A DNA stretch of 64,000 nucleotides from Edwardsiella anguillarum (GTDB taxonomy: Bacteria > Pseudomonadota > Gammaproteobacteria > Enterobacterales > Enterobacteriaceae), in assembly GCF_008801815.1 (NCBI RefSeq), contig NZ_VZOX01000011.1. One strand, written 5' to 3'. Below are positions 8,201 through 16,777 of this stretch, one piece after another. How positions within the stretch are numbered: position 1 is the stretch's first letter; each line of letters begins with the position of its first letter. The position numbers and the translations under genes are program-made. Under the pieces are notes generated by a model that saw only the letters and a program-made list of their open reading frames with translations, ran no database searches and had not been told where the DNA came from.

Positions 8201-8617
8201 TCAGGGGAAGATGGTGAACGGTGAGCAGACGAACTGCTGGTTGCCGATGGTCATGTTATAGCGATCGGTGCCCGGTACGCCGGTCTGCATCTTGATCCCG
8301 AAACGGATGGTAATGTGCGCCGGATCCGGCGTGAAGCGGCCGCTGGCCTCGTCATAGCGCGACAGGGTATAGGCTACCTTGTCGGACATATCCTCGGTGC
8401 GCTTGGCCAAATAGAGTTGGGTCAGGTTATTCGACGGATCGGTGATTTTCAGCGCCATCATGTTATCGCTATTGATGGCGGTAGAGAGCACTTTCAGCCC
8501 GCCGCAGTTCGTTTCACCCACGGCCGGATAGGGGCCGATCATCTCCGCGGCCTGCGCGATACCTGAGCAGGAAGCCACCGTCAGTAAAGCCATACAAGTT
8601 TTTTTCATCATCGTCAT
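8201..8617 (-). CDS. Small exported protein of unknown function
   Basis: The 138-residue product starts MTMMKKTCMALLTVASCSG and has a typical signal peptide with likely cleavage after AQA (about residue 23). The mature part of about 115 residues has two cysteines, one in ETNCGGLKV and one near the end in QFVCSPF, which could pair in the periplasm. There are no membrane segments beyond the signal. The body is rich in short polar beta-like stretches (ALKITDPSNN, LYLAKRTEDM). I do not recognise a family. AGG lies 5 bases before the ATG at 8617; internal ATGs at codons 3 and 4 are alternatives. It is monocistronic, 187 bases from ygaC. Confidence 0.65.
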   Translation of the reverse strand: MTMMKKTCMALLTVASCSGIAQAAEMIGPYPAVGETNCGGLKVLSTAINSDNMMALKITDPSNNLTQLYLAKRTEDMSDKVAYTLSRYDEASGRFTPDPAHITIRFGIKMQTGVPGTDRYNMTIGNQQFVCSPFTIFP

Positions 8618-8961
8618 GTTTGCCTGATGTGATAAAGGACGTCATGTCGTCAAAGTGCAGCCGGGGCAACGACGCCCCATGGCAGCCGAAAAGCGCCGCC
8701 AACGTCATCCGTGGCGAAGCAAAAAGCATCACCCAGTGTATGAATACGCGCCGTGGCGTCTACGGGGGCAATGCAAAAATTTATGACAACGGCGGGCGGC
8801 CGGGGTTCCGTCTATCCGCCGCGCCGGTCTATGAGTGTCAAGCAGGGTCAGGGCGAGAAATATTTATTTGCCAAAAAGGGGCGTTGGGGGCGGCTCGTTG
8901 GCGTAGGATCGCGCTATTGCGCCGGCGGAGCCCGACCGTCGAGCGGGCTACAGAGGAGTAT
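8618..8961. other. Intergenic region between divergent genes
   Basis: About 340 bases separate the minus-strand exported protein from the plus-strand DUF211 gene. An open frame runs in from 8620 into the DUF211 gene, but its product shows no family similarity before residue 115. A ribosome-binding site at 8951-8958 marks the real start. No strong promoter or operator was picked out by eye. Confidence 0.4.
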
Positions 8962-9261
8962 ATGATGCCTGATGCCATGAATATTCGCCGCCTGACGTTC
9001 GACGTCGATAAAGCGATGTCGCAGCCCACGATCCTGGAGATAGCCCAGGCCATTCACGGCTGTCCGGGCGTGAGCGCCTTTAATATTACGGTGAGCGATA
9101 TCGATATCGAAACCGTCGGTATGGACATAACCATCGTCGGGAACTACCTCGATCACGATCGGCTGGTCGAGGCGATGGAGAATACCGGCGCCGCGGTGCA
9201 CAGCGTCGATCAGATCGTCTGCGGCAGCGATATCGTTGAGCGTATCGCGCGGGTGCGCTGA
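8962..9261 (+). CDS. DUF211 family protein
   Basis: The 99-residue product begins MMPDAMNIRRLTFDVDKAM and contains ILEIAQAIHGCPGVSAFNIT, DIDIETVGMDITIVG and AAVHSVDQIVCGSDI. This is the pattern of DUF211, a small ferredoxin-like-fold family well known from archaea and sporadic in bacteria, with no settled function. AGAGGAG sits just before the ATG at 8962, which fixes the start although the frame stays open upstream. The stop is 2 bases from the next ATG, so it is almost certainly cotranscribed and translationally coupled to the membrane protein at 9264. Confidence 0.75.
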   Translation: MMPDAMNIRRLTFDVDKAMSQPTILEIAQAIHGCPGVSAFNITVSDIDIETVGMDITIVGNYLDHDRLVEAMENTGAAVHSVDQIVCGSDIVERIARVR

Positions 9262-9263
9262 GC

Positions 9264-9809
9264 ATGCGCCTGCTGCGGCGGGAGAATCGGAACTACAACC
9301 TGGTCGCTCTGCTGGGCGGCGCAGTCTCCGGCACCCTGACGGCCGCGCTGCTCTCCCTGGGAACCCTGTGCGCCGGACGGGCGCTGCCCGCCTGGCCGAC
9401 GCTGATGTCCATCGGGATCATCAGCGCCCTCTCCAGCGCCTTTGCCTTTTTGCTGTCGCACTATGCCGGTCTGCGCGACAGTCTGCTGCACGCCGAGCAT
9501 CAGCTAAACCTGACGGTCTCCGGGCGGCTGGCCAGCGGCGTCCTGGGGCGCAAGATCCTGCGCCAGACCCTGCTGGCCACCCTGTATGCCGCGGTGTGCT
9601 ATCTGCTGTTTTTCAGCCTGCCGTTTTTGATTTCCAGGCCGTTCCCGGCGCTGGCGTGGCTGCCGGGCGCCGTGACCCTGCTGCTGATCGCGGTGATCTC
9701 CGCGGCGCTGGCGCGGGTGATGCAGTCGCGTCTGCCGGCCACGCTGGGGCTGGTGCTGTCCGGCTTTGCCCTGTGCGTCCTGATTGGGACGCTGCTGCGC
9801 TACCGCTAG
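9264..9809 (+). CDS. Small membrane protein paired with DUF211
   Basis: This 181-residue protein has about five hydrophobic segments (roughly 13-38, 44-66, 101-124, 128-148 and 157-177). A charged stretch after segment 2 (HYAGLRDSLLHAEHQLN) and the motif MSIGIISALSSAFAFLLS before it recall VIT1/CCC1-type or TIGR00267-type membrane proteins, which in archaea can be found near DUF211 genes. I make that link from memory of the family pattern, not from an alignment. If it is correct, the pair may act in metal handling. It starts 2 bases after the DUF211 stop. It ends 37 bases before the convergent sulfatase gene. Confidence 0.7.
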   Translation: MRLLRRENRNYNLVALLGGAVSGTLTAALLSLGTLCAGRALPAWPTLMSIGIISALSSAFAFLLSHYAGLRDSLLHAEHQLNLTVSGRLASGVLGRKILRQTLLATLYAAVCYLLFFSLPFLISRPFPALAWLPGAVTLLLIAVISAALARVMQSRLPATLGLVLSGFALCVLIGTLLRYR

Positions 9810-9846
9810 GACGCGCGACGGCCCGCCGCCGTTTCCGCACAGCGGC

Positions 9847-11334
9847 TTAGTTCCAGTCTACCGGCGTTGGCGTTTCAGCGCGGGCGCGCATGACCGCATC
9901 CTGTTCGATGCTGTGGCGATAGTCGTCCAGCGCGCTCTGCAGGCGGGCCTCGATCTGTGGTTGTTTTCCCAGTTGGTTATCGATCTCCCAGGGATCGCGT
10001 TGCAGGTTGTACAGGTATTTTGCCTGCGACTGACGATCGAAGATCATCTTCCACTCATCCTGACGCAGTGCCCACATGTCGGTGGGATCGTCCTGTTGCG
10101 GCATATCGATGGCCCAGATCATCGGGTGACGGCGATCGACGGTGCCGCCGAGAAGCAGCGATGTGATGGACTCACCGTCGATGACACGATCGTTCGCGAG
10201 GGGAAAGCCGATCAGCTCGGCCAGGGTGGGGAGGATATCGAGCCCGCTGGCCGGGGTATCGCTGACGCTGCCGGGGGGAATGTGACCGCGATACTGCACG
10301 ATCGCCGGTACGCGGATACCGCCCTCCCACAGGTTATCTTTACGTCCGCGTAGCCCGCCGGTTTCCCCGGCCATATTCAGCTCATACCACTTGCGGGCCT
10401 CACGGGTGACCGGGCCATTATCGCTGGTAAACAGGATCAGGGTATTCTCTTGCGCCCCCATGCGCTCGACCTGGCGCAGGATTTTACCGACCTGTGCATC
10501 CAGATAGCTAATGTTCGCGTAGTACTCCCCCGGGCCGCGATAGGGCGTATCGGCCCAGTCGGCGTAAAACAGATGAGGATGCTGGCGGGCAAAGGCGCTG
10601 ATGTAGGGCTGGTACATATCGAGATACCGCTGTGGCGAGGCCAGCGGTGTGTGGACTTCAGTAAAGGCGACGTACAGGAAAAAGGGATCGCCGGGCTGTT
10701 TCCGCGCTAACCAGCTGACGGCTTCGTCGCTGACAAACTCACCGCTGATGCGCTGCACATTACCCAGTGGTTTACCGTTGCGATAAAAGTCATTGGGGTA
10801 GACCACGCCGTAGCGTGGCCTTTCGGGCGCCCGATCGAGATCGCTGGTGACAAAGCCGGCCGCGTTGACCAGGGAATAGTTAAAGCCCATCTCTGCGGCC
10901 TGCGGTTGGTCGCGCCGATCGGCGCCCGCGTTAAGGTGCCACTTGCCCACCACCGCCGTATCATAGCCCTGCGCCTTCAAATAGTGGGCGATGGTCTGTT
11001 CATTACGCCCCAGCGCCACGTTTTTATTGGCCGGGATCCAGGAGCGGATGCCGGTGCGGAAAGGAGTACGTCCGGTAAGCAGACCGGCGCGTGACGGTGA
11101 ACAGAGCGGTGCAGGGGCATAATATTGGGTCAGGCGTAGACCGTTAGCGGCCATGGCGTCCAGATGGGGGGTCTGTACGATGGGGTGCCCATAGCTCCCC
11201 AGATCGCCATAGCCCAGATCGTCGGCCATGATAATAATGACATTGGGGCGTTCCGCTGGCGCGGCTGCGGAGGCACTCAGCGCGGCAGCGTACAGGATGA
11301 CCCTGAGCGTCGCCGCCAGCCGTGTTTTTTGCAT
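9847..11334 (-). CDS. Periplasmic Cys-type sulfatase
   Basis: The 495-residue protein belongs to the alkaline phosphatase/sulfatase superfamily and hydrolyses sulfate esters. After a signal peptide (to about residue 26), the metal-binding MADDLGYGD gives D38 and D39. The active-site signature C-S-P-S-R-A-G-L-L-T-G-R starts at C78, the residue converted to formylglycine. VVGKWHL, EVHTPLASP and FTSDNGP are further conserved blocks. An upstream in-frame ATG at 11355 exists, but AGAGGTGA 5 bases before the ATG at 11334 decides the start. No formylglycine-generating or anSME maturase gene lies nearby, so activation must come from elsewhere. The substrate is unknown; host sulfated glycans are a guess. 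Confidence 0.88.
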   Translation of the reverse strand: MQKTRLAATLRVILYAAALSASAAAPAERPNVIIIMADDLGYGDLGSYGHPIVQTPHLDAMAANGLRLTQYYAPAPLCSPSRAGLLTGRTPFRTGIRSWIPANKNVALGRNEQTIAHYLKAQGYDTAVVGKWHLNAGADRRDQPQAAEMGFNYSLVNAAGFVTSDLDRAPERPRYGVVYPNDFYRNGKPLGNVQRISGEFVSDEAVSWLARKQPGDPFFLYVAFTEVHTPLASPQRYLDMYQPYISAFARQHPHLFYADWADTPYRGPGEYYANISYLDAQVGKILRQVERMGAQENTLILFTSDNGPVTREARKWYELNMAGETGGLRGRKDNLWEGGIRVPAIVQYRGHIPPGSVSDTPASGLDILPTLAELIGFPLANDRVIDGESITSLLLGGTVDRRHPMIWAIDMPQQDDPTDMWALRQDEWKMIFDRQSQAKYLYNLQRDPWEIDNQLGKQPQIEARLQSALDDYRHSIEQDAVMRARAETPTPVDWN

Positions 11335-12000
11335 AGTAATCACCTCTGATAACATGATGGCTTTATCCTTTAAACATCGGCGTTGAGCGTAGCGACCATC
11401 GGATCGCCCGCTCCCTATGCGCCCATTCTGTTATAACAATAACGTCAGGTGATTTCCGCCGTGAAATAACGGACGGCGCCGTTAGGCCTGCGCTAATTCC
11501 CCCTTCGCCTCCAGCCTGCCGTTGTTTGGCATCGTTATTATGATGGCCAATGATAAATTCACTCCAGCAGGGCAAAATAAAACCTTGCTCAGGCGCACGG
11601 AAAAAAATAGGCGGGATGCCGAGGGGATATGGCCGCGCCTGGCGTGGTGGAGATATGCGCGACGGCGGGCGTTGTGCCCCTCCTGGCCTCTGAGCCGGGG
11701 GTGGCTGCGAGCCGTGTGCGCCGTGACTGGGCGCCGACGAGGGAAGCGCCGCGCGACGTCGGGCCGCCGTGAGCGCTATTTGTCCGTTGCAACTGCGATT
11801 CCGGATAAAGGGATATAAGTATTTATTAAAATTAACTCAAGAAATGAATAATATGGAAACGATAATGCTATAAGTAAAATAAATAATCTTTTGATGTTTT
11901 ATATTTTTCCTTAGTGTATTCATCCGTCGCGCGGGCGTTATTCACGTCGGGCGTCGCGTCGGGAGCCTTGCGGCTCTCCTCTTGCGGTGCAGAAAAGAGA
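11335..12000. other. Intergenic region between sulfatase and fis
   Basis: About 660 bases show no convincing gene. The part near 11820-11925 is AT-rich, and the rest is GC-rich with open frames on both strands that look like composition artefacts. It forms the right edge of the accessory stretch before the conserved fis-dusB block. Confidence 0.4.
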
Positions 12001-12033
12001 AAAGGCGCCCCATCTTGCGATAGAGGCGCCTTT
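12001..12033 (-). terminator. Terminator downstream of fis
   Basis: A 9-bp stem, AAAGGCGCC (12001-12009) with GGCGCCTTT (12025-12033), surrounds a 15-base loop. On the minus strand it is followed by a T-rich tail. It sits 24 bases past the fis stop. Ts flank both sides, so it may work in both directions. Confidence 0.8.
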
Positions 12034-12057
12034 TTTCAATACATCAACCGACCGAAA

Positions 12058-12354
12058 TCAGTTCATGCCGTATTTTTTCAGCTTCTTGCGCAGCGTGCCG
12101 CGGTTGATCCCCATCATCAGGGCCGCACGGGTCTGGTTGCCGCGGGTGTACTGCATCACCATGTCTAACAGAGGCTGTTCCACTTCAGCCAGTACCAGCT
12201 CATACAGGTCGTTGACGTCCTGACCGTTCAGTTGAGCAAAATAGTTCTTCAGTGCCTGTTTAACCGAGTCACGCAGGGGTTTTTGAGTCACCTGATCCTG
12301 AGAGTTAACGGTAGAAACGGTCAGTACGTCAGAATTTACGCGTTGTTCGAACAT
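12058..12354 (-). CDS. fis: Fis, nucleoid-associated regulator
   Basis: The 98-residue protein is the length of E. coli Fis and near-identical to it ([20 protein letters not shown]..., [20 protein letters not shown]). It ends in the helix-turn-helix [20 protein letters not shown]. Fis dimers bend DNA, activate rRNA and tRNA promoters and shape the nucleoid during fast growth. It is second in the dusB-fis operon. Its start lies inside the 3' end of dusB (19-base overlap), whereas the two genes do not overlap in E. coli as I recall. Confidence 0.98.
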
Positions 12355-13340
12355 AGTTCTGTCAGCTCTTTTTTTACGCTAAGTTTTTCGAAGTATGCCT
12401 CCAACGCCTCCAGCTGCTCGCTGGCGTCCTCAATGGCGTTGAATGTGCGCCGAAACTGGTCATTCGGGGCGTGCGCCTGGAGATACCAGGACACGTGTTT
12501 ACGGGCGATGCGCAGTCCTTTTCCCGAGCCATAAAAATCATGTAGCTCTTTGACATGCCCGGCCAATAGCCGCTTTATCTCGCCCAATGGCATGGGCGGC
12601 AGCAGCTCCCCTGTGTCCAGATAATGCTGGATTTCCCGGAAGATCCAGGGTCTTCCCTGAGCGGCGCGACCAATCATCAGAGCATCAGCTCCGGTGTAGT
12701 CGAGTACCGCCCTGGCTTTATGCGGGTCAGTTATGTCTCCGTTCGCGATGATCGGAATGGAAACATGCTGCTTAACTGTCCGAATGCTGTCGTACTCGGC
12801 CTCGCCGTTAAACAGGCAGGCACGGGTTCGGCCATGAATGGTCAGGGCCTGAATGCCACAGCGTTCAGCCAATTGGGCAATCTCGACACAGTTACGGTGC
12901 GCAGGATCCCAACCGGTGCGTATCTTGAGCGTCACCGGAACATCCACCGCGTCCACGACGGCCCGCAGGATCTGTTCCACCAGACCGGGATACTGCAGCA
13001 GGGCAGAACCGGCCAGCTTGCGATTCACTTTCTTTGCCGGACAACCCATATTGATATCGATGATCTGCGCGCCGTTATCAGCATTGATGCGGGCTGCCGC
13101 GGCCATTTCATCGGGGTCGTTACCGGCGATCTGCACGGCTCGGATACCTGGCTCATCCATATGTACCATGCGCAGACGTGACTTATCCGTCCGCCATACT
13201 TCCGGGTTGGAAGAGAGCATCTCAGAAACCGCCATGCCGACGCCCATCTCATAGCACAGGGTGCGAAAGGGCCGATCGGTAATGCCCGCCATGGGCGCGG
13301 CGATCAGACGATTTTTAAGTTGGATATTTCCGATGCGCAT
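12336..13340 (-). CDS. dusB: tRNA-dihydrouridine synthase B
   Basis: DusB reduces uridine to dihydrouridine in the tRNA D-loop using FMN. The product starts [20 protein letters not shown] and has [11 protein letters not shown] with the catalytic-type cysteine, LTIHGRTR and [10 protein letters not shown]. It has 334 residues against 321 in E. coli; the extra residues are a C-terminal tail after [10 protein letters not shown] that reads into fis. An open frame continues 52 codons upstream of 13340 but lacks family similarity, so the start was set by the conserved N-terminus. It is promoter-proximal in the dusB-fis operon. Confidence 0.95.
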
Positions 13341-13378
13341 AGACAAAGAGTGACCATACTGTGTCCGCAAGGGCGCGT

Positions 13379-13407
13379 ATATTACGCATTTTTGCACGGA
13401 TATGAAA
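13379..13407 (-). promoter_or_regulatory. Candidate dusB-fis promoter with GC-rich discriminator
   Basis: On the minus strand, TAATAT (13384-13379) is followed directly by ACGCGCCC. The -10 box plus GC-rich discriminator is the arrangement expected of the growth-rate-regulated, stringently controlled E. coli fis promoter. The -35 match is poor (TTCATA or TTTCAT region, 13401-13407), as is usual for such promoters. AT-rich DNA upstream (13460-13560) could hold Fis and CRP sites. Confidence 0.45.
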
Positions 13408-14023
13408 GGCCAAACTTTGAACAATCGACTGTTGCAGATCAATGAAATCCGTGCGCTCCGCTCGCATTTTGAAATTATTTGTTTAAAATCAATCAATTGA
13501 TATAAAATGATTAAAAAGTGCGCCGATGTATTTTCTGCAAAGTTATTGCGACTGTCACGCAGGGGAAACAGTGTGTCCGAGTGAAAACGCTGCTTTTATC
13601 CGCAATTATTCGCTATTTTATGCGAGTTGAGTCTCATTTTTCTGCTTAATCTGCCGCGAAACCGTGTGGTAACCCACGGAGGGCCTCGAGGGCGGGCGGC
13701 CGCACAGCGCACCCGGCGCCTGCCTGCGCCTGAACCGGCGAGGAGGGTGCGCGCGGCGGCGCGGGTATCGTTGCACCGCCGGGCTTCCCGGGCGTAAACG
13801 GGGCGCTGTGCGCCTGAGGGCTGCCGGAGCGCTATTGACGCAGGCGGGCGTGGTGAGGCTGATACGGGGCGCTACAGGGCGTGTGACGGCGGCGCAGACG
13901 CAGGGTGCATCGATGAGGCCCCTGCGGCGTAGGGAGAGAGTCAGCGGGCCCGCGGGCGTCGATGCCGTTGGCCGACGGACTCTGCCGGGGCGGATCTCCT
14001 GCGCGATGGGTCAATTGGCGGGG
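13408..14023. other. Long gene-free gap between dusB and prmA
   Basis: The part next to dusB (to about 13640) is AT-rich and probably regulatory for fis. From about 13660 to 14023 the DNA is very GC-rich with overlapping open frames that resemble no protein. Nothing recognisable is seen there. Confidence 0.4.
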
Positions 14024-14047
14024 CTGACGGCGCCTGTGCGCCGTCAG
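14024..14047 (-). terminator. Strong hairpin after prmA
   Basis: CTGACGGCGC (14024-14033), loop CTGT, then GCGCCGTCAG (14038-14047) form a perfect 10-bp stem. It starts 8 bases past the prmA stop. No T-run follows on the minus strand, so it may stabilise the message or pause polymerase rather than terminate alone. Confidence 0.45.
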
Positions 14048-14054
14048 CGTGGCG

Positions 14055-14936
14055 TCAGCGGCGTACGCCGGTGATGCGGCACCACTCCTCGCGTTCGGCC
14101 ACCGGGTCCAGGGCGAACTTCTCGCGGTAGGCTTCGCAGACGCTCTCGGCCTGGCTTGCCAGAATGCCGGACAGGCCCAGCAGACCGCCCTGACGCGGCA
14201 GGCAGCCGATCAGCGGCGCCAGCTCGCGCAGCGGGCCGGCCAGGATATTGGCGACCACCACATCGGCGCTGAGAGCGGCGGGCTGATCCTTGGGCAGATA
14301 GAGCTCTAGGCGCTCGGAGACGCCGTTGCGCTCGGCGTTGTCACGGCTGGCCTGGATCGCCTGCGGATCGATGTCGATACCGATGGCGCGCGCGGCGCCC
14401 AGCTTCAGGGCGGCGATGGCCAAAATACCGGAGCCACAGCCGAAGTCGATCACCGTCTTCCCGGCCAGATCCAGACCGTCCAGCCACTGTAGGCACAGGG
14501 CGGTGGTCGGGTGGGTACCGGTACCGAAGGCCAGGCCCGGATCCAGCATCACGTTCACGGCGTCGGGCTCGGGGATCTCGCGCCAGCTCGGGCAGATCCA
14601 CAGGCGGCGGCCAAACTGCATCGGGTGGAAGTTATCCATCCACTCGCGCTCCCAGTCTTTATCCTCGATCTGCTCTATCTTGTGGCGAAAGCCTGCGCCC
14701 AGCGCCGGATGGTTTTCCAGTTCGGCGATCACCGCAGACATCTCGGTCTCGGCGTCGAACAGGCCGATGACGTCGGTATCGCCCCACAGCAGGGTTTCGC
14801 CCGGCAGCGGCTCAAAGACCGGGTTGTCGTGGCTGTCCTGAAAGGTGACGGAGACGGCGCCGCTCTCCATCAGCGCATCGCTCAGGGTCTCCGCCTGGTC
14901 GCCGGTTGAGTTGATTTTAATTTGGATCCAAGGCAT
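14055..14936 (-). CDS. prmA: Ribosomal protein L11 methyltransferase
   Basis: PrmA trimethylates ribosomal protein L11 with S-adenosylmethionine. The 293-residue product is the E. coli length, beginning MPWIQIKINSTGDQAETLSD. It has the AdoMet-binding motif VIDFGCGSGILAIAALKLGA and the NxL motif VVANILAGPL. The frame extends 21 codons further upstream, but the conserved MPWIQ start at 14936 is used. It lies 13 bases after panF, as in the E. coli panF-prmA pair. Confidence 0.97.
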   Translation of the reverse strand: MPWIQIKINSTGDQAETLSDALMESGAVSVTFQDSHDNPVFEPLPGETLLWGDTDVIGLFDAETEMSAVIAELENHPALGAGFRHKIEQIEDKDWEREWMDNFHPMQFGRRLWICPSWREIPEPDAVNVMLDPGLAFGTGTHPTTALCLQWLDGLDLAGKTVIDFGCGSGILAIAALKLGAARAIGIDIDPQAIQASRDNAERNGVSERLELYLPKDQPAALSADVVVANILAGPLRELAPLIGCLPRQGGLLGLSGILASQAESVCEAYREKFALDPVAEREEWCRITGVRR

Positions 14937-14949
14937 GGCATGTCTCTTT

Positions 14950-16404
14950 TTAGTCAGTTGATTCGCTGGCAGCGACCGCGGGATTCGGATGGCTGCCAAA
15001 ATGGTTGCCTGCCCAGAAGGCCAGCAGGCCCAGCAGCAGGGAAGGTACGATCGGGTGCAGGTGGAATAGCTGGATCTTCAGGCTGGCCAGCAGCGCGTAG
15101 CTGGCGGCGCCGACGATCATGGAGCTCAGGGCGCCGTGCGCATTGGCCCGCTCCCAGTAGAGTCCCAGCACCAGCGGCCACAGGAACACCGCCTCCAGGC
15201 CGCCGAAGGCCAGCAGGTTAAGCCAAATGATCATCTCCGGCGGACGCCAGGCCGCCAGCAGCAGCAGGGCGCCGAGGATCAGGGTCGAAGCGGCCGAGAG
15301 GCGGGCCAGACGGCGCTCATTGTGCAGCGCCTGAGGACGCAGCCCCAGATAGAGATCTTTGACGATGGTCGCCGAGGATTGTAGCAGCTGGGCGTTGATC
15401 GTCGACATGATCGCCGCCATCGGCGCCGCTAGGAAGATCCCGGCGGCGAAGGGGGGCAGCACCCGCACCATCAGCGTGGGGATCACCATATCCGGCACCG
15501 TCAGATCCGGCAGCACCGCCCGGCCAAGGGCGCCGGCCAGGTGCATGCCGAGCATCAGCAGCGCCACCACGATGGTGCCGATGATGATGGCGCGGTGAAC
15601 CGCCTTGCTGTCTTTGTAGGAGATGCAGCGGACGGCGGTATGCGGCAGACCGATGACGCCAAAGCAGACCAGGATCCAGAACGACGCCATAAACGGCAGG
15701 CTCAGGATATCGTCGGCCCCGTGGGGGGAGACCAGCTTGGGATCGATGCGCTGCAGGGTCTCTACGGCGGCGTGCATACCGCCGGCGGCGTGGATGATGC
15801 CGATCAACAGCAGCAGGGTGCCCAGCAGCATCACTACGCCCTGCATGGCATCGTTGAGCACGCTGGCGCGAAAGCCGCCGAAGGCGGTGTATAGGGCGAT
15901 GGTGACCCCGAAGATCAGCAGCCCGGCGTCATAGGGAATACCGGCGGCGCTCTCCAGCAGGCGCGCGCCGCCGATAAACTGCACCGTCATCGCCCCGATA
16001 AAGGCGACCAGCAGGCTGAGGCTAGCGACCCATACCAGCAGACGGCTGCCGTAGCGCGCGTACAGCATGTCATTGAGGGTGACCGCCTGGTAGCGGCGCG
16101 CCAGAATGGCGAACTTCTTGCCCAATATGCCCAGCGAGAGCCATACGGCGGGCAGCTGGATCATCGCCAGCAGCACCCAGCCAAGACCGTATTTATAGGC
16201 CGCCCCCGGGCCGCCGATAAAGGAGCTGGCGCTGATGTAGGTGGCGGTCAGGGTCATCGCCAGGACAAATCCGCCCATCGAGCGGTCGCCCAGAAAATAG
16301 TCGTTGAGGAAGTTGCCTTTCTGGCGGCGGCGATAGGCATAAATCGACAGGCCGAACACCAAGGCGAGGTAGCCTACCAGCGGCAGGATTACGTCAGTCT
16401 GCAT
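14950..16404 (-). CDS. panF: Sodium/pantothenate symporter
   Basis: PanF imports pantothenate with sodium for coenzyme A synthesis. This protein of about 484 residues has roughly 13 membrane segments of the SSS (solute:sodium symporter) family. Hallmark stretches include SFIGGPGAAYKYGLGWVLLA, FGGFRASVLNDAMQG and APMAAIMSTINAQLLQSSA. Tandem ATGs occur at 16407 and 16404; the inner one fits GGAG spacing and the E. coli N-terminus better. It overlaps the end of yhdT by 11 bases, so the two are translationally coupled. Confidence 0.96.
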   Translation of the reverse strand: MQTDVILPLVGYLALVFGLSIYAYRRRQKGNFLNDYFLGDRSMGGFVLAMTLTATYISASSFIGGPGAAYKYGLGWVLLAMIQLPAVWLSLGILGKKFAILARRYQAVTLNDMLYARYGSRLLVWVASLSLLVAFIGAMTVQFIGGARLLESAAGIPYDAGLLIFGVTIALYTAFGGFRASVLNDAMQGVVMLLGTLLLLIGIIHAAGGMHAAVETLQRIDPKLVSPHGADDILSLPFMASFWILVCFGVIGLPHTAVRCISYKDSKAVHRAIIIGTIVVALLMLGMHLAGALGRAVLPDLTVPDMVIPTLMVRVLPPFAAGIFLAAPMAAIMSTINAQLLQSSATIVKDLYLGLRPQALHNERRLARLSAASTLILGALLLLAAWRPPEMIIWLNLLAFGGLEAVFLWPLVLGLYWERANAHGALSSMIVGAASYALLASLKIQLFHLHPIVPSLLLGLLAFWAGNHFGSHPNPAVAASESTD

Positions 16405-16636
16405 CATCGCTCCCCAGCGGTATGGACTTGAATATCAGGCGGACCATGGTCCAGCACAGCAGAATAAACAGCAGCGGCAGCAGCAGGCAGGCCATTTCGA
16501 ACCAGTGCGGCAGACCGGTGATGCCCAGCAGGCTGTTGGGCAGGTAGCCTGCGGCAATCCAGGCGAACAGATAGACCAGCGTTAGCCCTAAGGCCCAGCG
16601 GGCTTCACGGTGCGCCTGCGCGAAACGTGCATCCAT
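16394..16636 (-). CDS. yhdT: YhdT family small membrane protein
   Basis: The 80-residue inner-membrane protein has two hydrophobic helices. It begins MDARFAQAHREARWALGLTL and contains PHWFEMACLLLPLLFILLCW, matching E. coli YhdT (DUF997). Its function is unknown; constant linkage to panF suggests a link to pantothenate transport. GGGAG precedes the ATG at 16636, which agrees with the E. coli start rather than an ATG 11 codons upstream. Confidence 0.92.
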   Translation of the reverse strand: MDARFAQAHREARWALGLTLVYLFAWIAAGYLPNSLLGITGLPHWFEMACLLLPLLFILLCWTMVRLIFKSIPLGSDDAD

Positions 16637-16721
16637 GGGATCTCCCAGTATCGGTAAGCAAACAAGCAAAAAGCAGGGAATTGTACGGCAATGCGCACAC
16701 AGATGCAGCGTCGGGTTTACG

Positions 16722-16754
16722 CAGGAAAAACAAAAGGCCGGTTACCCGGCCTTT
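16722..16754 (-). terminator. Terminator after accC
   Basis: AAAGGCCGG (16733-16741), loop TTAC, then CCGGCCTTT (16746-16754) form a 9-bp stem. On the minus strand it is followed by TTTTGTTTTTCC. It separates the acc operon from yhdT-panF-prmA. Confidence 0.85.
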
Positions 16755-16777
16755 GAGGAACGGAGCCTAACGGAGCG

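Noticed and set aside
8620..8961. A 114-codon upstream extension of the DUF211 gene
   Set aside because: It carries no family similarity, and a strong SD (AGAGGAG) sits right before the ATG at 8962.
9236..9850. A 204-codon frame overlapping the DUF211-linked membrane protein
   Set aside because: Arg/Ala-rich out-of-frame shadow of GC-rich DNA. The 9264 frame has proper membrane helices and is coupled to the preceding stop.
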